Positions 26,081-32,686 of a stretch of 64,000 bases of DNA are shown here, one piece after another. A program made the position numbers and the translations under genes. The notes beneath the pieces are model-generated. The model was not told the origin of the DNA. It searched no databases and was given only the letters and a program-made list of their open reading frames with translations. Location of the stretch: contig NZ_JABVWW010000010.1 in assembly GCF_013350005.1 (NCBI RefSeq), forward strand, positions 37,764 through 101,763, written 5' to 3'. This DNA comes from Methylocystis silviterrae (GTDB lineage: Bacteria; Pseudomonadota; Alphaproteobacteria; Rhizobiales; Beijerinckiaceae). Numbering within the stretch: the first letter of the stretch is position 1; each line of letters starts with the position of its first letter.

Positions 26081-26575
26081 TCACTTGGCTACGCGCTTCT
26101 CCAGCCATTCGACGATGAGCGGATCGTCGACCGCGCCCGTCACCGTCACGACGCCGCCGTCAGGCGCGACGAGCGCCGTAAAGGGCAATTCTCCGCGCCA
26201 GGCGCTGTCCGCTTCGAAATAAAGCTTTTCGACAAAATCGTCCGCGAAGCCGTAGTGATCCGCGCGCGAAAGCCCGACCTTCTCGATGCGCGCCTCGGCG
26301 CGGGCGCGATCATCGTCGCCGTCGGTGTTGACGAAGACGATGTCGAATCCCTTTTTCTCGGCGGCGATCTTCGCCCATTGCGGCAATTCCACGAGGCAGG
26401 GCGGACAGGTCACCGACCAGAAATGCACGACGAGCGGCCTGCCGGCGTGAGCCTTGGTCAATTGCCCGAACGCGCCTCGGCCGTATGGCTTGAAGTCCAT
26501 GGCGAAGGCGCCTCCTCCTGCAAGGAGGGCGAAGGCGAGGGCGAGTGACATGAGGCGCATTCGGCGAAGACCCAT
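26081..26575 (-). CDS. TlpA-like periplasmic thioredoxin
   Basis: A 164-residue exported thioredoxin-fold protein with a signal peptide (to about residue 26) and the active site TCPPC (Cys57, Cys60) in the context VHFWSVTCPPCLVELPQW. The TlpA/ResA group reduces periplasmic disulfides, for example in copper-site or cytochrome assembly. I place the start at ATG 26575 because the frame upstream runs into the repeat at 26597-26706; ATG 26560 is also possible. It is downstream of the BNR-repeat protein and the TonB genes on the same strand, which suggests a role in keeping Cys-rich partners reduced. Confidence 0.78.
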   Translation of the reverse strand: MGLRRMRLMSLALAFALLAGGGAFAMDFKPYGRGAFGQLTKAHAGRPLVVHFWSVTCPPCLVELPQWAKIAAEKKGFDIVFVNTDGDDDRARAEARIEKVGLSRADHYGFADDFVEKLYFEADSAWRGELPFTALVAPDGGVVTVTGAVDDPLIVEWLEKRVAK

Positions 26576-26596
26576 TGGACGATTTTTTTGGTTCTT

Positions 26597-26706
26597 GTCA
26601 TTCCCGGCCGGCCGCAGACCCGACCGGGAATCGAGAGGGATGAAGCTCGCGCCGTTGGTCGTTTCAGGAGTCCCGGTCACGCGCAGAGCGCGCGTCGCGA
26701 ATGACA
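26597..26706. repeat. Dispersed palindromic repeat, family 2, copy B (diverged)
   Basis: The outer arms GTCATTCCCGG and ...GCGAATGAC are paired, with CCGGCCGGCC / CGACCGGGAATC and CGCGCAGAGCGCGCG inside. It shares the GTCATTCCC...CGGGAATC core with the copies at 9518, 57713 and 61142 but is more diverged in the middle. It separates the TlpA-like gene from the BNR-repeat gene. Confidence 0.65.
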
Positions 26707-26730
26707 AAGCAGCGCCCATCCGATTTGGCG

Positions 26731-28017
26731 TCACTGCGGCGCCGCTGCGCTTTTTTCGTCTCGCGGCAGCGGCATAAGGCGATAGCCTTCCTTATGCGTT
26801 AACCAGGATAGATACGCCGCGCCATTATGGGCGATGAGTTCCGGATGGTCGGAGGCGTCCAACGTTTGCGCCATGACGCGCGGCGCGCTCCAGCTCTTGC
26901 CGTTGTCGCGCGACATTTGCATGGCGATCGTCGTCGTCGTCCCGTCGAATTCCTTCCAGACGCGATACAGGCGGCCCTTGGCCGCGACCAGCGTTGGATG
27001 TCCGGCGGCGCGCGCGTCGTCGCCGAATTTCTCCGGCTCCGAGAAGCTTTTGCCCGCGTCGAGGCTGCGCGCGTAATAGAGTCCCTGGCGCTTCTTGCCC
27101 TTTGTGAACCAGACGACATGCCAGGCGCCGCCGGCGTCGACTGCGATCGATGGTCCGTGATGCGGACAGCTGTTGATCGCCCAGTCGTCGTCCGATACGC
27201 GCGTCGCCGTCGCTTGCGCGGCGTCCGCGGAAAGCTTCGCGACCATATGGTCGCGAACATTGCCATCTAGCACCTGTCGCCAGGCGAAGACCGGCGTTCC
27301 ATCCTTGTCGAGCGCGCCTGACATGCGGCAGCATTCGCATGCGTGATCGATGAGGATCGACTTGCCTTTGAAGGTCTTGCCGCCGTCGTCCGAATAGGCG
27401 AAGGCGACGCCGCTGCCGAGAAACTCCTTGCCTTCGGCCTTGGCTTTGAGCGCATGCGTCTTGTCGAGCCAGCCGGCGTAGATGCGGCCCTTGCGGTTGA
27501 CGACGATGCTGTCGAAGCGCTGGCCGCCTTCGCTCAGAAGCGCCCGCGGCGCTGAAAAGCTCTTGCCGCCGTCCGTCGATCGGGCGGTGAAGATCGTGCC
27601 GATCATCTGCTTGTCGGGCCGGGTCGTATAAGTCGCGAGCAGCGTTCCGTCTTTGAGCGCGACGATTTTCGGACGCGCGTCGCCATGCGCGTCGATCACG
27701 CCGTCGCCGACCGTGGCGATGGCGGTCGGCGCGGAGAACGTCGCGCCATTATCCGAAGAGGCGGCCGCGTAAAGGCTCTTGCCGACGGAGAAGGCGACCC
27801 ACAGTCGTCCGTCCTTCGCAAAGGCGGGAACGGCGGTCGCCGCGCAATCCACCTTCGCCTCGGCGCAAGCGGCGGCGTGGTGACTCATCGCGGCCGGCGG
27901 CGCTGATTGAGCCGGCGGCGCCGCGTCCTTAGGAGAGTCTGCGGACGGCGCGCCTTGTTGCGCGCTTGCGGCGCCCGAGGCCGCGAACGCCAGTAGGGCA
28001 AGAGCTAAACGCTTCAT
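26731..28017 (-). CDS. Exported BNR/Asp-box repeat (sialidase-fold) protein, Cys-rich
   Basis: A 428-residue exported protein with a signal peptide (about 1-19) and five Asp-box repeats of the form S-x-D-x-G-x-(S/T)-(F/W), at about residues 88, 148, 210, 314 and 382, typical of a six-bladed sialidase-like propeller. The usual sialidase Arg triad is not evident, so glycosidase activity is doubtful. Unusual features are a cluster ACECCRM (Cys227, 229, 230), a CPHHGP segment (Cys284) and His/Cys residues near 46-58, which suggest metal binding. ATG 28017 follows a GGGAGG site. It sits between TlpA-like and TonB-like genes, pointing to a periplasmic part of a metal import system. Confidence 0.75.
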   Translation of the reverse strand: MKRLALALLAFAASGAASAQQGAPSADSPKDAAPPAQSAPPAAMSHHAAACAEAKVDCAATAVPAFAKDGRLWVAFSVGKSLYAAASSDNGATFSAPTAIATVGDGVIDAHGDARPKIVALKDGTLLATYTTRPDKQMIGTIFTARSTDGGKSFSAPRALLSEGGQRFDSIVVNRKGRIYAGWLDKTHALKAKAEGKEFLGSGVAFAYSDDGGKTFKGKSILIDHACECCRMSGALDKDGTPVFAWRQVLDGNVRDHMVAKLSADAAQATATRVSDDDWAINSCPHHGPSIAVDAGGAWHVVWFTKGKKRQGLYYARSLDAGKSFSEPEKFGDDARAAGHPTLVAAKGRLYRVWKEFDGTTTTIAMQMSRDNGKSWSAPRVMAQTLDASDHPELIAHNGAAYLSWLTHKEGYRLMPLPRDEKSAAAPQ

Positions 28018-28051
28018 TGTTCCTCCCGATCTCATCTGTGTAGCGGCGCCG

Positions 28052-28426
28052 TCATCTGAAGTTGAACGCTTGTTCGGCTACAAAGCCGCCACCGGGTGGC
28101 GGCGGCGCGCGTAAGCCGGAAACGATCTCTTCCGCCTTCCTGGCGTGCAAGTCGCTGCTCGCCTCCAAGACTCTAAACTTTTGCACACTGCCCGACGGAT
28201 CAATCTCGAACCGAATGCGCACAAAGCCCCGAGCAGGGCGTCGGGGGTCCATTCGGAAGCCTTGCGCCGACCTGTCGAGATAGGTGCGTGCGCGCAAAAT
28301 TTCCGAAACGCGGGCTGCGTAAGCGACGCGCGCAGCCTCGCGATCCGATGCTGCGCGTGCTGGCGTCGTTCCTATTCCAGCGACGAGCGAGGCAAGAGCC
28401 CACGATAGGGGGAGAAGGCGACGCAT
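28052..28426 (-). CDS. Exported TonB C-terminal-domain-like protein (no anchor), third copy
   Basis: A 124-residue protein with a signal peptide (about 1-25) and then directly a TonB C-terminal-like domain: GFVRIRFEIDPSGSVQKFRVLEASS followed by EEIVSGLRAPPPPGGG and a C-terminal FNFR. It has no membrane anchor and no proline-rich spacer. The motif APPPPGG is shared with the copies at 28515 and 29125. ATG 28426 is preceded by AAAGGAAG. It lies between the BNR-repeat gene and the second anchorless copy in the minus-strand TonB series. Confidence 0.75.
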   Translation of the reverse strand: MRRLLPLSWALASLVAGIGTTPARAASDREAARVAYAARVSEILRARTYLDRSAQGFRMDPRRPARGFVRIRFEIDPSGSVQKFRVLEASSDLHARKAEEIVSGLRAPPPPGGGFVAEQAFNFR

Positions 28427-28514
28427 TTTTCTTCCTTTGCGTTTCACCCTTCTCTCCAATTTTTGGCTCAGCCTCGGAGCGATGTCGCGCGCCTTTCATG
28501 TGCGCGCTACTTCG

Positions 28515-29036
28515 CTAGTGAAATCTGAAACTTTGCACGCCGTCGTAGGAGCCGCCGGGCGGCGGCGGCGCCCGCAGACCGGAGACGATGGAGCGCGCCA
28601 ATTCGCCGTGCCGTGGCGTCGACGCTGAAACAACGGCGACGCTATTGGGCGCGCCTGCAGCGCCAAGACGAAAGCGAATGACGGCGCTTCCTTCGCCGAG
28701 ACTCGTCGTGCCCGGCGAGCGCGCCCGGATGAGTTGACCCAGCTTACGCAGATAGGCGCTGTTGTCGGCATGTTTCTTTTTTTCGGCGGCCTTCTCGGCC
28801 TTCTCGTCCCGCGCAGCCTTGGGTTTCTGTTCGCGCCCGGCGTCGGTCTTCTCCTCGCGCTTTTCGGTCTTCTCCTCGGATTTCGTATCCTTGCTGTCTT
28901 CGCGTTTCGGTTCGGCAGTGTCTTCGGCCTTGGGCTTTTGCGCCTCGTCGAGCGCGCGCGCCGGTCCGCTCGCGCCAAGTGCGCAGGCGAACGCCAATGC
29001 AGAAAGACTCAATGTCAGTCGAGAAATGTGCCGCAT
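28515..29036 (-). CDS. Exported TonB C-terminal-domain-like protein (no anchor), second copy
   Basis: A 173-residue protein with a signal peptide (about 1-28), a highly charged Lys/Glu/Asp-rich spacer (about 30-95) and a TonB C-terminal-like domain (about 95-173). The domain contains SAVIRFRLGAAGAPNSVAVV and SGLRAPPPPGGSYDGVQSFRFH. The spacer plays the part of TonB's stiff Pro/Lys linker, but the protein would be released into the periplasm because the N-terminus looks like a cleavable signal, not an anchor. The domain shares SPGTTSLGEGSA with the true TonB here (TPGSTSLGPGSA), so the two are recent paralogues. Confidence 0.77.
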   Translation of the reverse strand: MRHISRLTLSLSALAFACALGASGPARALDEAQKPKAEDTAEPKREDSKDTKSEEKTEKREEKTDAGREQKPKAARDEKAEKAAEKKKHADNSAYLRKLGQLIRARSPGTTSLGEGSAVIRFRLGAAGAPNSVAVVSASTPRHGELARSIVSGLRAPPPPGGSYDGVQSFRFH

Positions 29037-29124
29037 TTTCTTCTCCTTCGATAAACATGCGCGGGCCTCACGCGCATGGATTCAATTCAGACACGGACCG
29101 AAAGTTTTGAACGGCGCGACCGAC

Positions 29125-29589
29125 TCATTTCGGCGTCCCGCGGAACTTGAACGTTTGTCCCACGTCCATCGATCCGCCCGGGGGCGGCGGCGCTTCGACG
29201 CTCGACAGGATCTTCTTCACCGTTTCTGAAAGTGCTGGACTTGTCGTTTTGTCGATCGTCACCTTGTCGATCTTGCCTTGCGCGTTGACGTGAAAGCTGG
29301 CCGTCACCTCGCCGTCGCCGGCAGGACTTTCCGAAGGGGTTTGCTTGGCGATCGCCGTATAGAGCGCGCCAAGGAACTTGCTCTCCGACATCACCGGAGC
29401 GGCGGCGGGCGCGGCTGCCCTTTGCGTAGCCGCGGGCTTTGGCGCCGCGGCGCGCGCCGGCGTCGCGCTCTGCGCTGGCGCTGCGGGTCGCGCAGGCGTG
29501 GGCGCCGTTGGCGCGGGCTTCGCGTCCTCGGCATGCGCGCCGCAAGCGGCGAGCGCCGCGGCGATGGTAAGCAATCGCGCGAGCTTCAT
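29125..29589 (-). CDS. Exported TonB C-terminal-domain-like protein (no anchor), first copy
   Basis: A 154-residue protein with a signal peptide that may be a lipoprotein signal (LAAC, Cys16) or be cleaved after about residue 20. An Ala/Pro/Thr-rich spacer (about 23-66) follows, then a TonB C-terminal-like domain (67-154) with GEVTASFHVNAQGKIDKVTIDK and SSVEAPPPPGGSMDVGQTFKFRG. If lipidated, it could be held at a membrane face by the lipid rather than by a helix. ATG 29589 lies 61 bases downstream of the tonB stop. It follows tonB in the minus-strand series. Confidence 0.77.
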   Translation of the reverse strand: MKLARLLTIAAALAACGAHAEDAKPAPTAPTPARPAAPAQSATPARAAAPKPAATQRAAAPAAAPVMSESKFLGALYTAIAKQTPSESPAGDGEVTASFHVNAQGKIDKVTIDKTTSPALSETVKKILSSVEAPPPPGGSMDVGQTFKFRGTPK

Positions 29590-29650
29590 CAGACCCCCAA
29601 TAGCCGGAACGATCTCAGGCGGCGGGCGCGAGCGTCCGCCGCCTGTAGCG

Positions 29651-30370
29651 TCAATGGAAGACGAACGGCTGGCTGATGAAGGCTGAGCCGCACATGCTGG
29701 GGCCACGGGCCGATGACACGATCCGCCGCGCCAGCGCCGCATGCCCCGGCGTCGATCCCGACGCCGAGATGCCCGACAGTCCGCCGCCCGGATTGACGTG
29801 GAACGTCACGCTGGCGCTGCCGGGACCAAGGCTGGTGCTGCCTGGCGTATGGCGGCGAAGCGCCGCGCCGATATGGGCAAGACACGTCGCTTGCGATGCG
29901 CCCGAATTCCCGGCCTGTCCCTCGGGCGCGCCGTAGCGCCGACGCGCCTGCGCCTCCTGACGTTGCTGCGCGCGCTGGACCTGCTGCTCCTCGACCTTCT
30001 TCTTGACCTTGTCGACGTCTTCCTTCTTGGCCGGCAAGGGCACGGCGTCGGGCGCCATCACCACTGGCGGCGGAAGCGCGATGTCAGGCTCCTCGACCGC
30101 TTCGGGCGGCGGCGTGTCGTCGGCCTCGGCGACTTCCTCCTGCTCGAAGAAGTCGCCTTCCGGCACGAGGTCCATGCTGACGGAGTCGAGCGATATGGCC
30201 GTTGGCTTCGCCGAATAGGCGAGTATGCCGAAGACCATGACATGCGCCGCGATGACGAGGACGGTCGTCACCGAGCGCAGCCAGGAGGGCTTGACCGGCT
30301 CCGGACCCGAAGGCGGGTGGTGGTCGCCCTCTCGCGCCATGCCTTGCGGACTTAGCGCGAGGTCGGTCAT
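29651..30370 (-). CDS. tonB: TonB energy transducer
   Basis: A 239-residue protein with a cytoplasmic N-terminus, one membrane anchor (about 33-53), an acidic/proline-rich periplasmic spacer (about 68-125) and a Lys/Gln/Arg coiled stretch (about 115-145). A TonB C-terminal domain (160-239) follows with SASVTFHVNPGGGLSGISA. The C-terminal Cys pair (Cys162 and the Cys in PSMCGS) is unusual for TonB and could form a disulfide. Its start overlaps the exbD stop by 4 bases. It carries proton-motive energy from ExbBD to an outer-membrane receptor, probably the one at 32687. Confidence 0.88.
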   Translation of the reverse strand: MTDLALSPQGMAREGDHHPPSGPEPVKPSWLRSVTTVLVIAAHVMVFGILAYSAKPTAISLDSVSMDLVPEGDFFEQEEVAEADDTPPPEAVEEPDIALPPPVVMAPDAVPLPAKKEDVDKVKKKVEEQQVQRAQQRQEAQARRRYGAPEGQAGNSGASQATCLAHIGAALRRHTPGSTSLGPGSASVTFHVNPGGGLSGISASGSTPGHAALARRIVSSARGPSMCGSAFISQPFVFH

Positions 30371-30894
30371 TTCAGCGCTCCCGCGGGCGCCGCCGGGGCT
30401 TGCGCGGGCGGAGCGCCCGCGGCAGGCGCGGCGCGGCCGGGCGCGGCTTTCGTGGCCGGGCCGGTCTTGCTGCGCGAGTTGGTCATGATCGCGATATGGG
30501 TGATGCCGTTGGTCGCAAGCTTATCCATCACCGCGACGACTTCGCCATAGACCGCCTCCGTGTCGCCGCGAATGTGCACGACGCGGGCATGGTCGTCGCC
30601 CATCATCACCTTGATGCCGTCGATGAGCGCCTCCGCTGAGAGCTCGTCCGCGCCAAGCGCGATCTTGCCGTCCTTGCCCACTGTCACGACGATCGGGTCT
30701 TTTTGGTTGATCGGCATCGCGGCGCTCGCCTGCGGCAGATTCACCTTTACGCCCTTGGCGAGCAATGGCGCAGTCACCATGAAGATGATGAGCAGCACCA
30801 GCATGACGTCGACGAGCGGCGTCACGTTGATTTCGGCGAGCGGCTGATAAAGGCCTTCGGTTGCGCTCTGGCGCTGACGTGAGGGCATTCCCAT
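30367..30894 (-). CDS. exbD: ExbD biopolymer transport protein
   Basis: A 175-residue protein with a short cytoplasmic N-terminus, one membrane segment (about 25-47) carrying the conserved proton-relay Asp (Asp29 in TPLVDVMLVLLIIFMV), and a periplasmic domain. A Pro/Ala-rich tail of about 30 residues extends the usual ExbD length (about 140). Start and stop overlap exbB (TAATG) and tonB (4 bases), so the three are one coupled unit exbB-exbD-tonB. Confidence 0.93.
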   Translation of the reverse strand: MGMPSRQRQSATEGLYQPLAEINVTPLVDVMLVLLIIFMVTAPLLAKGVKVNLPQASAAMPINQKDPIVVTVGKDGKIALGADELSAEALIDGIKVMMGDDHARVVHIRGDTEAVYGEVVAVMDKLATNGITHIAIMTNSRSKTGPATKAAPGRAAPAAGAPPAQAPAAPAGALK

Positions 30895-31538
30895 TACGCA
30901 GCCTCCCGCTCACGACGCGTGCGCGTCTGATGGCCGCTGCACATCAGCAGCGCCTCGTCTTCAATGTAGTGCGCGACCTGCTGTCCGACGCGCGCGAAGG
31001 CGGCGCCGATGCGGTTGTAGCCGACCGAGGCGGGAATAGCGGCGGCAAGTCCGTAGGCCGTGGCGGCGAGCGCTTCGGCGATGCCCGGCGCGACGACCGC
31101 GAGGCTCGTGTCCTGCGACTGGGCGATGCCGGCGAAGCTCGTCATGATGCCCCACACCGTGCCGAAAAGGCCGACGAAGGGGGCCACCGACGAGATGACG
31201 GCGAGGTTCGGCAAACCGCCTTCCGCCTTGGTCAGAAACTCGCGCGCCGCGCGGCTCATATGGTCGGCGATGCGCGCGCGCTTGTCGCCGATCGTCTCGT
31301 CCGGAAGATCGAGCGCAAAAGCTTCACGGCCCGCTTCAGCGACGGGCGCGAGAACGCCAACGTCTCCGCCCTGACGCGCCGAGCGCGCGGATTTGGTGAT
31401 GCGGGTGACGGCCACCACGCCTTCGACGATGAGCACCCACGTCCAGATCGACGCGAGCAGCAGCAGCCCCATGACGGCCTTTCCGACAGGACCGGCGTTG
31501 AGGAACATGGCGAGAGGAGAAAGCGTGTTGTAATCCAT
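30894..31538 (-). CDS. exbB: ExbB proton channel subunit
   Basis: A 214-residue MotA/TolQ/ExbB-family protein with three membrane segments (about 18-38, 116-140 and 155-180) and the family core PFVGLFGTVWGIMTSFAGIA. ATG 31538 is chosen over a GTG two codons earlier because it sits at a better distance from GAGTGA. It is the first gene of the minus-strand exbB-exbD-tonB series and would power the receptor encoded divergently at 32687. TolQ is a less likely identity because no tol-pal genes follow. Confidence 0.92.
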   Translation of the reverse strand: MDYNTLSPLAMFLNAGPVGKAVMGLLLLASIWTWVLIVEGVVAVTRITKSARSARQGGDVGVLAPVAEAGREAFALDLPDETIGDKRARIADHMSRAAREFLTKAEGGLPNLAVISSVAPFVGLFGTVWGIMTSFAGIAQSQDTSLAVVAPGIAEALAATAYGLAAAIPASVGYNRIGAAFARVGQQVAHYIEDEALLMCSGHQTRTRREREAA

Positions 31539-31693
31539 TTTCACTCACTCGTTTCATTGGGACGCGCTTGCGACGATCGCGCAGGCGAAGCGTCAGTTTT
31601 TGTTTTGTTATGTCTTCGCGAGACGAGAGGCCGCAAAGCGGCGAAAGCCCGCAATCAGACTCCTGCGCGGCGCGCCCTGGAGTCTAACGCAAT

Positions 31694-32122
31694 TCAGGAA
31701 ATATGAATTGAGGGTGGAGCGCGCGCGCCATTTGCGCCGTTCGCGGCGAAATTCTCGGGCGGCTGCGCGGCGACCGCGCTAGGTTGGATCGGAGCCGCTC
31801 GTTCGGCGTTGGGCCGTGCGACAGAAATCAGGCGCTCTGGAAGAACGGCGTGGCCTGTATGGGCGTTCAGGCAACAGTCCGGACAGCTACGCGTCGAATG
31901 CGTTGGCGAGCCGTCGCGTTGCGTCGAACTCCCCTTCTGCGCGGCGGTTGCGTGCAGGCCTGCAACATAAGCGGCATGATCGCAGGCGATTCCGCCTTGG
32001 TCCGCGAATGCGTGCGCGGGCCGCGTAGCGCCCGACAGAAGAAGCGAGAGCATCAGCGCGCAAACGGCCGCGACGGCGAGTGCCGCGCGGAATTCCCGAC
32101 GCATGGCGCGCAACTGTGACAT
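31694..32122 (-). CDS. DUF2946-like small Cys-rich exported protein
   Basis: A 142-residue protein with one N-terminal hydrophobic segment (about 12-38). Cysteines and histidines follow in a pattern typical of DUF2946-type proteins: CDH near 47-49, CPDCC at 80-84, and His88 and His91. Such genes are often found next to TonB-dependent receptors for copper. The Cys/His set suggests metal binding. It is 155 bases upstream of exbB on the same strand and diverges from another small Cys-rich gene at 32248. Confidence 0.65.
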   Translation of the reverse strand: MSQLRAMRREFRAALAVAAVCALMLSLLLSGATRPAHAFADQGGIACDHAAYVAGLHATAAQKGSSTQRDGSPTHSTRSCPDCCLNAHTGHAVLPERLISVARPNAERAAPIQPSAVAAQPPENFAANGANGARAPPSIHIS

Positions 32123-32247
32123 AAATGTCTCTTAGTTGATTTTTTAACCTTTGACAACGCGCGCAGGCTTGGAAAGTCTCGGTTTACCGGTTCATCTGCA
32201 TGCGCCGCGCCGCTACAGTTAATGTACGCCGGACTTGCAGAGATCCT

Positions 32248-32613
32248 ATGCGCATCCGCCGACTCGCGTCGCTCTTTATTTTCTTTGCGCTCATCGCGAG
32301 GCTCGCTTCGCCTTGCGAGGCGCTGGCGTCGAGATCCGTTGACGCGCCGATCGCCAAGTGCCACTTGCTGGCGAACACATCGCCTGTGGCGCAGGGCGAT
32401 TCGGATCAAGCGCCTCTGGATAACACGGATCGCGACGGGTGCTCTTGCGCGCTCTGCCAACTCGGCTGGAGCGCGTTGCCGCCGGCGGACGCCGTTTTCG
32501 CGATCCGTGGCGTGGAATACAATCTCGCGCCGCGGGCGCCGCCGGCGCGGGCGCTGATCCTGTTACGGCTAAACCGCAGCGCCCCGACGCGCGGACCTCC
32601 TTCCTTCACCTGA
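32248..32613 (+). CDS. Second DUF2946-like small Cys-rich exported protein
   Basis: A 121-residue protein with a hydrophobic N-terminal segment (about 5-22) and a metal-binding-like cluster CSCALC at 65-70, preceded by KCHL near 38. It resembles the divergent DUF2946-like protein in size and layout but not closely in sequence. Start ATG 32248 is chosen from signal-peptide position. The TonB-dependent receptor follows 73 bases downstream on the same strand, so the two are probably cotranscribed. The 125 bases between the two small genes must hold both promoters. Confidence 0.62.
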   Translation: MRIRRLASLFIFFALIARLASPCEALASRSVDAPIAKCHLLANTSPVAQGDSDQAPLDNTDRDGCSCALCQLGWSALPPADAVFAIRGVEYNLAPRAPPARALILLRLNRSAPTRGPPSFT

Positions 32614-32686
32614 TCTGCCGAACGCCACGGCGAAAGCCGTTCAGGTCAGTCGCGCCGCCTTGACCGGCGCCAGAGGGAAGCATCTC

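Noticed and set aside
27961..28017. Calling the BNR protein a sialidase
   Set aside because: Asp-boxes alone define a fold. The arginine triad and catalytic residues of sialidases could not be seen.
32660..32686. TTG 32660 as start of the TonB-dependent receptor
   Set aside because: ATG 32687 has a better ribosome-binding site and gives a normal signal peptide.
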